A stretch of 64,000 nt of DNA from Prorocentrum cordatum (GCA_963575745.1 CAUYUJ010006524.1:208501-272500); one strand, 5' to 3'; numbered from the stretch's first letter, positions 52,484 through 63,715 are shown. Notes: a model not told the origin generated them from the letters alone. Program-made: numbers and translations.

Positions 52484-52665
52484 TGCATCTCCTCCTTCTC
52501 CTCCTCCTCCTCCTTCCAATTCCTCATTATTTCCTTCTCTCCTCCCCCTCCTCATCCTTCTTACTCCTCATGCTCCTCAGCCTCCTTCATCCTCGTCACG
52601 CCTTCCTCCTTCCTCATCCTCATCATCCTCATCATCATCATCCTCATCATCACCCTCGCTCGCTA
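52484..52665. repeat. CTC/CATC-rich tract
   Basis: CTCCTCCTCCTCC runs pass into CATCCTCATCATCCTCATCA. Confidence 0.9.
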
Positions 52666-52669
52666 CGTC

Positions 52670-53155
52670 ACAATTTGTAGGACGCTGTGCGCAGTGGGAA
52701 GTTGGAATTGGAATCCATTCGCGCCATGCTGCATACACTGTTGAAGAGGACCTCAGCGCGTCATCAGCGCTGGCCTGGAACAGGCGGCAGGTCCACGTGG
52801 AGGCCCGTGGAGCAGCCCCTCTTCTCGAATACCTCTCTGCTTTACCGAGCTCATCCTCCGTGGCCCCACGGATAGCCCGCCGCTGCGGGCTAACGCCCTT
52901 TGCGCTTATCCAGGTGAGGGTGTTGTGCAGCACTTACCTAAAGGATTGTTCCTTCGGGAGTTGGGGCATGACATGGTGCGCGACGCGGCCTGCGACGGAT
53001 GGAGGGAGCAGGAGGACTTCGTTGACCAGGTCCTCTTCGAGAGTGGCGAGGGGCCCGGTTGAGGATGACGACGGCTTGGAGGAGCAGGAGGCTATAGTCG
53101 GCATGGCCCGTTTGGGGGACTGTGACTGGCCCTACGAGGTAGCTGGCCGATGACA
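52670..53155 (+). CDS. Coding fragment, unidentified, at least two frame changes
   Basis: Frame one (52690-52850) reads HAAYTVEEDLSASSALAWNR, then RQVHVEARGAAPLLEYLSAL. Homogeneous coding character moves to a second frame (about 52840-53062): FTELILRGPTDSPPLRANAL, CAYPGEGVVQHLPKGLFLRE, LGHDMVRDAACDGWREQEDF, VDQVLFES. It then returns near 53040 to EDDDGLEEQEAIVGMARLGD, CDWPYEVAGR and a stop at 53151-53153. The composition is clearly protein-like. I recognise no catalytic motif. The breaks could be short introns or decay. Confidence 0.45.
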
Positions 53156-53319
53156 CGAGCAGGAGAACCTCATACACTAATCACTGTACTCTACGAGGAC
53201 CGCTGCGATTCGGACAGGCAGGAAGGCCCAATTGACCAGGGCTACGGCGAAGGTCCTCTGTCTGGACCGCACGCGCGGTTCCTGGATTTTCTGTTGGAGT
53301 GGCATCTGGCAGCTAGGGG
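53156..53319. other. Nothing recognised
   Basis: Short mixed spacer. Confidence 0.4.
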
Positions 53320-54720
53320 GGGTGGAATATAGAGGCCCTGAGGTTCTAATGCCAGCAGCGGTTGCCGATGAGCGGCTTTGAATACCATTCGCGATAATGT
53401 GTGGCATGGTCACGCTGTGCCTGTGAGCACAAATGGTGTAGACAGCCATCCAGATTTTACGTTCGATGGTCACGATGAGTGTGTCGTCTCTTCTTTTAGG
53501 TTGATGACTTAGTGTCTGTGTTTGTAGAGTCCAGTTGTGATGATGCGGTTGCGTTTGAAAACTTGCATGCTGGAGAGGCTTCCATGACGATGGTTGCTTT
53601 GGGAAACGTTTGTCTTGAGCTGAATTTGGTGGAGCTTCCCTGGCGGGGGCGCTTCTGTAGCTCAAGGTGGGAAGATAGAGGCCCCGATGTCCTGAGGCCG
53701 TCCGCAGTTGCGGATGAGGGACTTCGGCAAACCCCTTCGAGACGATGCGCGTCATCGTCACATTGCTTGACAAGCTTGACTTTGCTTTTGATGGACACGG
53801 GGTGTCGGCTGACAGGTCTCTGAGTGATGACACCGGTCTGCTGGTGCATATTCATTCTTTGGTGAGGTCGTTGCTTCTCAGAACTGGGTCGGGGAAGATG
53901 GAGGCCCCCAGGGCCCTGAGGCGGGGTGGGGTAGGCAGCCGTGCGAACTCTTCGTTCGATGCTCACGATGTGTCTTCTGAGATGTTGCTAATTTATATTC
54001 CAGTATTTGTTATTGCAGAGCCGACTTGTGATGCGGCGACTGCTTCTGGAAGCTTGCAGCTTCTCTGACGGAGGTGTCTCTGGGAGCTCGACGTCGGAAG
54101 ACAGAGGCGCCGAGGTCCCGAGGCCAACAGCGGTTGCGGGTGAGAGGCCTGGACGAACTCTTTCGAGACGATGCGCTTCATGGTCACGCTGTGCTGGTGT
54201 GCAGAACTGGAGTAGAGAGCAAGCTTCGCTTTGCTTTCGATTTGCACGAGTTGTCGGCTGACAGATGTCTCGGTGATGCCGTCGTGTCTAACGGCGAAAA
54301 CCCTTTATTTTGTGAGATCGTTGCTTATCCGAACTGTGTCAGGGGAGATGGAAGCCCCGAGAACCTCAGGCGAAGCGAGGGGGCCGACGATGGATCCCGA
54401 AAGCTCATTCGCGCTGCTGGTCCTCGTGGTCGCAGTCCGCCTGTGTGCCCGATTGACGAAGAAAACATTTCGACTTGTTGTTCGATGGTCAGGACACATC
54501 TACAGTATTCCTCGTTTGTCGATGGCTTCGAGCCTGGCGTGGAGGCATCGCTCTGCGATGATGTTCTGCTGCCTGGCAGCACGTCTTGGGAAGCTGGAGA
54601 CGCTGAGGGTCTGAGGCCAAGCAAGGAAGCCGGTGGAGGACTTCGAAAACCCATTGGTGAAGTTGTCATCCGTGGTCGCGGTTCGCGCGCCAGCGGTGCA
54701 GCTTCTTGAGACTGCACGTC
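53320..54720. repeat. Degenerate long-unit repeat block
   Basis: A module with GGAAGATAGAGGCCCCGA, TCCTGAGGCCG, CAGCGGTTGCGGATGAG, TTCGAGACGATGCGC and TGGTCACGCTGTG recurs, fully or partly, near 53325, 53665, 53896, 54090, 54340 and 54590. Spacing is 190-340, and 425 between the two best copies. TTGTCGGCTGACAG(A/G)T is also shared by the 53790 and 54250 positions. On the minus strand the modules read 'RIVSK.F....HPQ...ASG.R.L.LPT', so coding origin is possible. Confidence 0.55.
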
Positions 54721-55447
54721 TTTGTGGCTTGCTCACAGATGCATTTTTCCTGTTGGCTTCCGTCACAGGAGTACTGGACTGGAGTCTGTCTCTGAAGACA
54801 AGGTGGCCTCTGTGACCTTGGGTGTTGCTGATGGACATGATGTCGCCAGTGCTCCCTCGCGCGTCCACGGCAACGAACGCCTTCATTTGGACATCGAGTC
54901 TGAGACTGTGGTTGCGGATGGCGACGACATTGGTTCCTTGTGTGCGCTCTTGGACAGCTGTGCGGGACTTGGCTCGCCTCGAGACTCGAGACGTCGTGCT
55001 TGCCGTTGCACGCCTGTTTCGCTTGCTGGGCCGCGACCGCAAGTCTCGATCAGGTATAGCCAGGATCCCGGTTAAGGGCAGCCGGTTGGTGATTGAGCCC
55101 CGAAGCCCAAACTATGGCTTGGAATCTTTAGACCAGGACTGTCGTAGCTGGTGCGTCTCGGGTGACGGCAATTCCGATTTGTACAATGGGACGGGGGGGG
55201 CGTCCCTGGTACAGATCACTAAATTAGGTCCCATTATACCCAGTCCTGCCATCGCCCGCCTCGAGTTCGCAAACTAGCCGCGGGTGTTACTGAAGAGACG
55301 AGCTTGGTGGATCTGCCGAGTCGCCACGCAGGTTCTGGCAGAGAGGCGTGACGGCGCGGCACGGCGAGAAAACGCACCGAGTGGTGGAAGCGGGAGGGCA
55401 ACACACACACACACACATACACACATACACACAACAAAAAACATATC
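54721..55447. other. No gene; (CA)n run at right
   Basis: Mixed sequence with balanced frames on both strands but no motif. ACACACACAC run at 55402-55438. Confidence 0.4.
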
Positions 55448-57106
55448 CTGGCGAAGGACCCAACCATATGCAATTGTGAGTACCGCAATTGTGAATATCT
55501 TCTTCGGTGGCGCTCCCCATGGGGCCACGAAACGTGTGAGGGGTGTGCCGAAATGGGTGTGCGGGACGCATGCGGGCACACCCACTGGGACCTTCGGTGG
55601 AGCTCCCTATGGGGCCACGAAACGCGTGAGGAGTGTGCCAAATCGGGCGAGCGTGACGCATGCGGGCACACCCACTGGGACCTTCGGTGGAGCCCCCTAC
55701 GGGGCCACGAAACGTGCGAGGGGTGTGCCGAATTGGGTGTGCGGGACGCATGCGGGCACACCCACTGGGGCCTTCGGCGGAGCTCCCTATGGGGCCACGA
55801 AGCGTGTGAGGGGTCACGAAACGCGTGAGGGGTGTGCCGAAATGGGTGTGCGGGACGCATGCGGGCACATCCACTGGGGCCTTCGGTGAGCTCCCTATGG
55901 GGCCACGAAACGTGTGAAGAGTATGCCGAAATGGGTGTGCGGGACGCATGCGGGCACACCCACTGGGACCTTCGGTGGAGGTTCCTTTGGGGCCACGGAA
56001 AGTGTGAGGGGTGTGCCGAATTGGGTGTGCGTGACGCATGCGGGCGGCAGCACTGGGGCCTTCGGCGGAGCTCCCTATGGGGCCACGAAACGTGTGAGGG
56101 GTGTGCCGAATTGGGTGTGCGGACGCATGCGGGCGGCAGCACTGGGGCCTTCGGCGGAGCTCCCTATGGGGCCACGAAACGTGTGAGGGGTGTGCCGAAT
56201 TGGGTGTGACGCATGCGGGCGGCAGCACTGGGGCCTTCGGCGGAGCTCCCTATGGGGCCACGAAACGTGTGAGGGGTGTGCCGAACGTTGAGTGACGCAT
56301 TGGGTGTGCGTGACGCATGCGGGCGGCAGCACTGGGGCCTTCGGCGGAGCTCCCTATGGGGCCACGAACGTGTGAGGGGTGTGCCGAATGTGCGTGACGC
56401 ATGCGGGCGGCAGCACTGGGGCCTTCGGCGGAGCCCTATGGGGCCACGCGTGTGAGGGTGGCCGAATGTGCGTGACGCTGCGGGCGGGGGCCTTCGGCGG
56501 AGCTCCCTATGGGGCCACGAACGTGTGAGGGGTGTGCCGAATTGGGTGTGCGTGACGCATGCGGGCGGCAGCACTGGGCCTTCGGCGGAGCTCCCTATGG
56601 GGCCACGACACGTGTGAGGGGTGTGCCGAATGTGCGTGACGCATGCGGGCGGCAGCACTGGGGCCTTCGGCGGAGCTCCCTATGGGGCCACGAAACGTGT
56701 GAGGGGTGTGCCGAATGTGCGTGACGCATGCGGGCGGCAGCACTGGGGCCTTCGGCGGAGCTCCCTAGGGGGCCACGACACGTGTGAGGGGTGTGCCGAA
56801 TTGGGTGTGCGTGACGCATGCGGGCGGCAGCACTGGGGCCTTCGGCGGAGCTCCCTATGGGGCCACGAAGCGTGTGAGGGGTGTGCCGAATTGGGTTTGC
56901 GTGACGCATGCGGGCGGCAGCACTGGGGCCTTCGGCGGAGCTCCCTATGGGGCCACGAAACGTGTGAGGGGTGTTCCGATATGGAGGAGGGAGGAGGGAG
57001 GAGGGGGAGAAGGAGAGGAGAGGAGCGGAGAGGAGAGGAGAGGAGAACGTGGGGCGACGTCTCTTCAAAACGAGGACCCAACACCACAGGATGTTTGGGA
57101 AAAACT
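55448..57106 (+). mobile_element. Composite element A, copy 2, with ~90 bp array
   Basis: Head (55448-55530): CCTGGCGAAGGACCCAACCA, then TATGCAATTGTGAGTACCG and CAATTGTGAATATC, near-identical to 37538-37625. Array (about 55535-56975): about 17 units with GGGGTGTGCCGAA, TGGGTGTGCGGGACGCATGC, GGGCACACCCACTGGGACC or GGGCGGCAGCACTGGGGCC, then TTCGGCGGAGCTCCCTATGG and GGCCACGAAACGTGTGA. Early units carry the CACACCCA variant, later ones GGCAGCA. Units at 56370-56520 have deletions. GGA-rich tract 56980-57045. Tail (57048-57106): GGCGACGTCTCTTCAAAACG, then AGGACCCAACACCACAGGAT. Confidence 0.75.
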
Positions 57107-57523
57107 CCTTGATTCCACGCTCGGTCGAACTTCTACTCCCCCTCCCATCCCCCGCTGTCCCCCTCTCCCCCGTCCTCCTCCTAGGGGGAGGGGAGAGGGG
57201 GGAGGGGGAGGGGACAGGGGGAGTAGGGAGGGAAAAACACCGAAACCAAGATTTAAGAAAACCGAAGTCGAGATGTCGGTTGTCTTCTAAACCCCAATCA
57301 AAAACATCGAAATCCCGATTTCGGTTTCAGACACCGAAATCGAGACTTCGGGAGGGGGAGGAGGCTGCGATGCCATCCGGCTGTGGCTGCGATGGTGTGG
57401 CCCTCGGGCCGCGGAGACAGCCCGCCACGTGCGCCCGCCGCCCGCAGGGCCTCCCGGCCAGCGCGGCAGGGCTGCGGGCCTGCCGCCCTCACCGGGGAGC
57501 CGAGCCCTCGTGCCTGCGGTCAA
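57107..57523. other. No gene; palindromic CCGAAATCGG words
   Basis: G and C runs up to 57230. Then 57240-57360 repeats CGAAATC, CCGATTTCGG and CCGAAATCGAGAC words, a decayed array with self-complementary units. Confidence 0.5.
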
Positions 57524-57679
57524 GTTGGGCCTGTCCCTCTGCACGAGGAGTATTCAAAAACAGTCCAGAAATAGTCTGGGGGCGATGTTTGTTGCCTTTT
57601 ATTTTGCTGTTTTTGAATAGCTGCTGCTTTTAAAAGATACGTTGGTCCGAAATGCGCCCGTAGGGGGACATGCCCGATC
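57524..57679. mobile_element. MITE-like element, family R3
   Basis: Left TTGGGCCTGTCCCTCTGCAC; right, on the other strand, TCGGGCATGTCCCCCTACGG. 156 bases, AT-rich interior (TTTTATTTTGCTGTTTTTGA). Flanks also resemble those of the 19422 copy (CGGTCAAG against CGGCTTAAG). Confidence 0.7.
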
Positions 57680-58007
57680 TAAGCCTACGGGGCGTACTCT
57701 GCACGAGCCTCTCGCCGCGCGCGTGCCGCACCCGAGTCCGCCCGGCCAGGCCCGCACACAACGGTGCTTCTGCACACCAGTTCCCGCACGGCCAGCGCGG
57801 GAGGGAGGGATGGGAGGGGGAGGGGGGGGGCGACGGGGAGAAGGAGGATTTACACTTCGGTCTTGCAATGCGGACTCCGGCCTCGGGCCGGTTCCACAAA
57901 TGGGGGGTGGAGAAGGCTTCCATCCTCGTCGCCGTCGTCGCTCTCTCGCCCACATCCATTTCCCCGTCCTGTTCCCCCTCCCTCCCTCCCCTCTCTCCTT
58001 CCCTCAT
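57680..58007. other. GC-rich spacer
   Basis: G runs at 57800-57840, C/T-rich to the right. No gene. Confidence 0.5.
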
Positions 58008-58100
58008 CATCCTCCTCCTCCTCCTCCTCCTCCGCCTCCTCCTCCTCCTCCTCCTTCTCCTCCTCCTCCTCCTCCTCCTCCTCCTCCTCCTCCCTCTCAT
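58008..58100. repeat. (CTC)n tract
   Basis: CTCCTCCTC with CGC and TTC interruptions. Flanking Ser/Leu/Pro or Glu/Arg frames are artefacts. Confidence 0.95.
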
Positions 58101-58129
58101 CCTCGTCGTCGCCCCGTCCCCCCGTTTGG

Positions 58130-58250
58130 GGATAGCATGTCGCGCCGCCGGTTCTGGCCCAACACGCTTCGGCCGACGCGCCATCCATTTCCAAGGCCCC
58201 CGGCGTCCACGTGCTGAGCTATTCCGAGCCTCCCGCCCCGCGGGGCGGAT
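58130..58250 (+). repeat. Dispersed repeat R5, second copy
   Basis: ATGTCGCGCCGCCGGTTCTG, then GCCCAACACGCTTCGGC, corresponds to 32868-32905. Confidence 0.55.
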
Positions 58251-58386
58251 TGACACGCGTGTTACCGGGGTTGCCGCCACGACACGCCATCCAAAAGTTC
58301 CCGTGCGTAAATGAATTTGCTCCCCACCCGACAGGATGGGGTCGTCAGATTCTAAGAACAGACTTCCCGACCCCTCCACCCTGCAC

Positions 58387-58910
58387 ACCGCGGCCGCCAG
58401 ATCCCAAGGCTGCCGAGTGTCCCCGAGAGACCCGCCTCGCGCCCCACTGCAAACCGCGCCGCCAGATGCCCAGGCTCCCGATTATCTCCGAGAGTCCAGC
58501 ATCGCGCCCCTCTGCAAACCGCGGCAGCCAGATCCCCAGACGCCCGAGTATCCCCGAGAGTCCCGCCTCGCGCGCCTCTGCAAACCGCGCCGCCAGATGC
58601 CCAGGCGCCCGAGTATCCCCGAGAGTCCGGCCTCGCGCCCCTCTGCATACCGCGGCCGCCAGATCCCCAGGCTCCCGAGTATCCCCAATAGTCCCGCCCA
58701 CCTCGCGCCCCTCTGCATACCGCGGCCGCCAGATCCCCAGGCTCCCGAGTATCCCCGAGAGTCCCGCCTCGCGCGCCTCTGCATACCGCGGCCGCCAGAT
58801 CCCCAGGCTCCCGAGTATCCCCGAGAGTCCCGCCTCGCGCCCCTCTGCATACCGCGGCCGCCAGATTCCCAGGCCCCCCGAGTATCTCCGAGTGTTTCGC
58901 TCCGCGCCGT
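58387..58910. repeat. 66 bp tandem array, about 8 units
   Basis: Units share CGCGGCCGCCAGATCCC, AGGCTCCCGAGTATCCC, CGAGAGTCCCGCCTCGCG and CCCCTCTGCATAC. The first units have AAAC in place of ATAC. 66 is a multiple of three, so Pro/Arg/Ser repeats are read in all frames, but no start or context supports a protein. Confidence 0.9.
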
Positions 58911-58914
58911 CAAA

Positions 58915-61165
58915 TCATAACATGACAGATCTGTATCATAAAGTCGCAGAACATAGTACAGCACAACACGATAAGCTATGACAGAACAAAACACATAGCC
59001 TTACACCACCTGACCTAACATATCCGAGCATAACATACCATATCATGGTTTAACACATCGTATCATAACACATCATGGCAGATCATCGCATACCATTGCA
59101 CAGCATCACAACACATAACATCCCGCAGCCTGAAGGCAAGCATACCACAAGCAATCATAGCAGATTCGAACATACCAAAATAGAGCATGCCACAGCCTCA
59201 CGCAACATGATATAATATGTCAAACCACAACACTGCAAAACATCGCACGCTATGACATATCGGAGCAAACACATCACGCCATCACATAGCACACCATATC
59301 ATACCATGACATATAGACATACTATATCAGCACATAACATAGCATGGCAGACACCACCTGAACATAACAAATCATCGCAACACCTATATCATGACATACA
59401 GCATCGCAGCATCGATGACATTACAACGCACGACAGAGCGCGGCACGACAACTTATATTGTAGCAGACCTTGACATATCAGAACACCATACGTTATGTCA
59501 TACTGTATCTGACAGAACAGGTCATCACACCACATTCCATACCAACACACAGCAGAACAAACCACACGATTCCATACTCTATCATTACATAACATACCAT
59601 GGCATGACATATCACACAGTAGCACAGCACCAGCACACCTACCATTCCATAACATGAAACATCATACCATGACAGAGCCCAGCATGACACATGCAAGCGC
59701 CTCATGACACAATCTATCATAACACTATAACGTAACAACGCCTACCATTTCACAGCATGCCAGAAAATGGCATAACAGGACACAGCATCACAACACATGC
59801 AATGCTATCATTGAGCATACAGGGCATAATGTATCACCACACACCATTGCAAACATGGGCAGAACATACCAGAACATAACGTATCATAACAGAGCACATC
59901 ATTGCACCCAATGGCGCAAGACATCATACCATAACACAAACTCTCAGCATTTCACAACATGACAAAGCATTTCATCACACCATGAAACATACGATTACAA
60001 TATTTTCAAACGCGACGTGCGCGCCGAGGTCAGGCTGGCCACAGGAGCAAACAGGCGCAGCAACGACCGATCGGGCGACGTATCTATCGTGACAGGCATC
60101 ACGGCGTCATGCCAGCCCGGCGAGAACAATACAGGCAGAATAGAGCACTGCGCAAGCGAATTCTAGCAAGTCGGCATGCTATAGCTCATAGAGCACACCG
60201 TAGCCAGCATGACATACAATAACTGTTGTTTACTGCGACCCCTACGTTAACGATGTAGATACAGCATGATTGGCTATACTTCATGTGATGCGCTACAACG
60301 AACTGAGCATACCCTGAACAACATCACAAGCAGTACCATGACATAACCGAACCTGGCAGAACATACGTATCATATCATAACGTTGTGTCGCAGACCAGAG
60401 CATATCATATCATACCAAGCCAGACAATGACAGATGAGAGCATCACAGAGCAGACTTTGACAGAAGAAACACAATCTTAAAGAGGAACTTCATAACAGAC
60501 TAGGCCGTACCATAACATAGTCAAACACGACGTGCGCGCCGAAGTCAACCCGGCCACAGGTACAACGAGGCGTAGCAACGACCGGTCGGGCGACGTGTCT
60601 AAAGTGACAGGCGTCACGGCCTCACGCTGTCCCGTCGACAACATAACATATCAGATCGTAGTATATCAGAATAAGCTTATCGAGCGTAGCAGAATTGAAC
60701 CGTGCGAAATACAGCACGGACAAGTCAAGGGCGCACCAGCATCCGCGCCCGGCCACAGGAAAAGCAGGCGCGGTAACGAACGATTAGACGACATATCAAC
60801 CGCGACAGGCGTCACGACGTCACGCCGCCCCATCGAGATCAGGACAGGAACAAATAGAGGTGCATAGAACAGAACATAACCGAAATCAACGCGATAGAGT
60901 AGAATTCAGCAGAGACCGAATACTGGCGGCCTATCATATGCGACATGCGCGCCAAGCCCAGGCTGGCCACAGAAACGAACAGTAGCAACAGCGACCGATG
61001 AGTAGAATCCATCAGAAACGTGAATGGCGTCACGACGTCAAGCTGGTTAGTCCGCAGCAGAACTTACCAGACCATAGTGTAATTTATTACACTGGGCCAG
61101 AATCGAACCGAACATAATATAGCACAACATTACGTATACGCCAGCGACCACGTTACGGCGTCTCA
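58915..61165. repeat. AT-richer domain of 5 bp words with embedded GC-rich modules
   Basis: From 58920 the sequence can be read in fives: ACATA, CCATA, TCATG, ACACA, TCGTA, GCACA and similar. It is A/C-rich on this strand and clearly unlike its neighbours. Embedded modules at about 60010, 60525, 60725, 60945 and 61168 (last truncated) share CGACGTGCGCGCC, GGCCACAGG, AGCAACGACCG, GACAGGCGTCACG and ACGTCACG. No coding frame. Confidence 0.7.
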
Positions 61166-61591
61166 TCAAACGCGACATGCGTCCCGTCGTCAGGGGAGGA
61201 CGGGGCGTCTGGAGCAGGAGGAGGAAGGAGATGTCCGCCTCATCTCCTCTTCCTCCTCCTCCTCCTGCGTCCGCCTCCTCCTCGTGCTGCTGCTGCTGCT
61301 GCTGCTGCTGCTTCTCCTCCTCTTTCAACAGGCTGCCTTTTCTCTCCGAACAAGGTTTGGGGTCTCGCAAGACTCGGTTTGGGGGCTGGTTTGTCGCTCC
61401 AGGGATTCGTTTCGGTTTCTTTCGTCAGGGACCCTGGGGTTGTCATATTTTGGGAAACATCAACTTGCGACCTGGCCCGGCCGCCGCGCTGGCCGAGACC
61501 GCTGGGCCCCGCGCACATCGTTCCAGTAGGCGCGCGTACCGTTGGGAACAAACGCCGAAGGTTTCGGTGGGGTTCGCTCGAAGCAAAATAC

Positions 61592-61623
<32 letters not shown>

Positions 61624-62094
61624 CGCATTGCTTCGCGCTGCGCTGCACGCCATGTCTACGCGATGCTCTGACTTGTCTTGCGTTCCTACGGTCAGGAACT
61701 GTAGTTTTTCGTGTCGCGCCGCTTGTTGCGGCCAACAGCAACTCAGTGCGACACGCCACAACCACGTCGCAGTTCCCAGGCGTCAACTGCCCGAGTCTGG
61801 CTGAAGGCACTGCGTAGCAACTGTCCCCGTTCTTCTCCTTGTTCCTCCGTTTTCTTGTCCTCCTCCTCCTCCTTCTTCTTCCACGCGTGCGCTTTTCAAG
61901 GGCATCCGAACGTAAACGTGTGCCAGCGCTGCCACAAGCTGATTTTCGAGTCTGATTTTCCCGACGCGTGCTCCACGTCATCGTTGTCGACACGAGCACC
62001 AACACCACAAGGCCAGCACACACACACACATGTCCGCGTCGAGAAGGGATTGAAAGCCGCATGATGCCATCCCAGGGGGTGTTCGGGGAGAGGG
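61166..62094. other. No gene; (CTG)n and (GT)n runs
   Basis: GCTGCTGCTG run at 61285-61314, GTGTGTGTG at 61590-61622, CACACACACA at 62018. Frames are mixed and motif-free. Confidence 0.45.
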
Positions 62095-62205
62095 TTCCTG
62101 AGGCTCTTCGCCGTTCTCGGGCTCGCGGGGCCCTTCCTGGCCCCCCGGGGCCGTCAGAGAGGTGCCAAGGAACAGGCAGCTGGCTCTCGGGAGAGACCCG
62201 TGATC
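62095..62205 (+). mobile_element. Diverged R1 fragment
   Basis: TCTCGGGCTCGCGGGGCCCT, TCCTGGCCCCCCGGGGCCGT and CAGAGAGG align in order with the R1 core at 27595-27640. Ends not recognisable. Confidence 0.4.
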
Positions 62206-62229
62206 CAGGATCCATTCCTCAAGGAAGGA

Positions 62230-62355
62230 ACTACCACCCAGACCCCGACAATTGGCGTTTATCAAACGGGCCTGGGCGTTTACGGAGCAGCCCTGCCCTG
62301 TTCGATTCCTTCCTTGGATGCGTTTACTAAGTGGCATCGCTTGTCGGGGTGCTTA
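62230..62355 (+). repeat. Dispersed repeat R4, first copy
   Basis: AGCCCTGCCCTGTTCGATTC, CTTCCTTGGATGCGTTTACT and CTTGTCGGGGTGCTTATCG are shared, with changes, with 63596-63715. Confidence 0.7.
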
Positions 62356-62689
62356 TCGTGGGGGTGCGTTTTCAGTCCTCTAGTTTCAGCCCTTGCTTCT
62401 TCCAGGCCAGTGGCAAGGCACGCAATCATCTTTGGGGGGTCCCGTGGGGTATCGTAGTCTCGGGTGGCCGCTGTGGACTTGCAGTGATGTGCGACTGCAG
62501 AGGTGCTTCTGTTTTGGCAGGGTAATTCCAACATCCCGATGGTGAGTGGTGTTTCGCCCACTTTCCAGCCCGCAGCACAGAGGCGGGGAGCCATGCCACT
62601 CTAAGTGATTGTTTTGCGCGCCCAGAATTGCCTCCGACGTTTCGCTAGATCGATCGTGCAAGATTGTGTCTCCGACGGCGCGGCAGCGT
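62356..62689. other. Nothing recognised
   Basis: Mixed sequence without repeat or convincing frame. Confidence 0.4.
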
Positions 62690-62880
62690 CCCTGCTGTGC
62701 GCATTCACGGCCGAACTCGCCGTGTCTGCCGAACCCAGACTCGGACTCTGTCTTGTGTCCAGGACCAAACCGAGACTCAGACTCGGACGCAGTCCTGGGA
62801 ATCCGCCCCTTCCTCAGACTTCGGCGAAGACTCGGACCTGGCGCCCGACCAAGACTCGAACCGAGGCGCAAGTTTAGTCG
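62690..62880. repeat. Degenerate GACTCG-word array
   Basis: CCGAGACTCAGACTCGGAC, CCAGACTCGGACTCTG and GAAGACTCGGACC words repeat about every 6 bases. Confidence 0.55.
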
Positions 62881-63427
62881 CGGGCCCTGCCTGAGACCAA
62901 GACAGACTACATATTCGGACCATGTCGGCCGCCCAGCCCATTCCTCATCCTCAGAGACATAAGTCATCCTCGGACCCAGACTCGGCTTTCAGAGCCGTGC
63001 TCAGGCGAGAACTCGTTTCCAGGCTTGCAAGCGAATGTGGCTGCGGCCTCAAGACGCCGACGCCCGCCAAGAAGCGGCTCGCTGAGCCACTCGTCCGCGA
63101 AGCCGCCACGGCGGTCCTCGATAGCACCGCCTGCTTGTAGGAGCGGGCCGGCGATTGCGCGTGCCCGTACCCTCCCGGCTCGAGGCCAATGGCCTCTTCC
63201 TGCCCCGCCCGGCCGCCGGCGCCCGCGCGTGCCCGCGCCATGACGGGGGGCATGGCACGCTGCGGGGTGTCCGTGCGGCGCGCCGCGGGCCACACGCGTC
63301 TGCGGCGCACCGTGCCATGAGGCCCGCCGCTGGCCGCAGCGGCGGACAGGGCGGCAGCCCCCGCGCGCCCACCGCGGACGCCAGGGAGGGCCTCCGGCAT
63401 GCCGCCGCGCCTGCGCGCGGGGCCTCC
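62881..63427. other. GC-rich, no gene recognised
   Basis: Open frames on both strands, Ala/Arg-rich. The plus frame at 62980-63140 (RAVLRRELVSRLASECGCGL) has some protein character but no motif. Confidence 0.35.
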
Positions 63428-63430
63428 GCG

Positions 63431-63482
<52 letters not shown>

Positions 63483-63575
63483 GCGGCGGCGGCGGCGGCG
63501 GCGGCGACGAGGACGACAAGAGCGACGACGACGAAGGCGACAACGGCGGCGGCGACGAGGACGAGGACGACGACG
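63428..63575. repeat. (GAC)n / (GGC)n tract
   Basis: Pure GAC run at about 63430-63470, then GGC and mixed acidic triplets. Poly-Asp and poly-Val translations are artefacts. Confidence 0.95.
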
Positions 63576-63595
63576 ATGCGGACTGTCAAAGGAAA

Positions 63596-63715
63596 CCACC
63601 CCGACCCCCATCATTGGCATTTGCTACAAACGGCCGTTGACGAAACAGCCCTGCCCTCTTCGATTCCTTCCTTCTGGGCACGTTTACTACAAACGGCTTC
63701 GCCTGTCGGGGTGAT
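63596..63715 (+). repeat. Dispersed repeat R4, second copy
   Basis: AGCCCTGCCCTCTTCGATTC, CTTCCTTCTGGGCACGTTTA and GCCTGTCGGGGTGATTATCA correspond to 62230-62355. TACAAACGG occurs twice inside, and CCCCGACCCCCATCATTGG near the left end is partly complementary to the right end, suggesting a small inverted-repeat element. Confidence 0.65.

Noticed and set aside
57630-58388. Frames across 57.6-58.4 kb on both strands (poly-Ser/Leu/Pro, poly-Glu/Arg)
   Set aside because: Dominated by the (CTC)n tract and GC-rich spacer.
60190-60212. Second spliced-leader candidate (CCGTAGCCAGCATGACATA)
   Set aside because: Only the first nine bases and a few scattered ones match DinoSL; it fits the surrounding 5 bp words.
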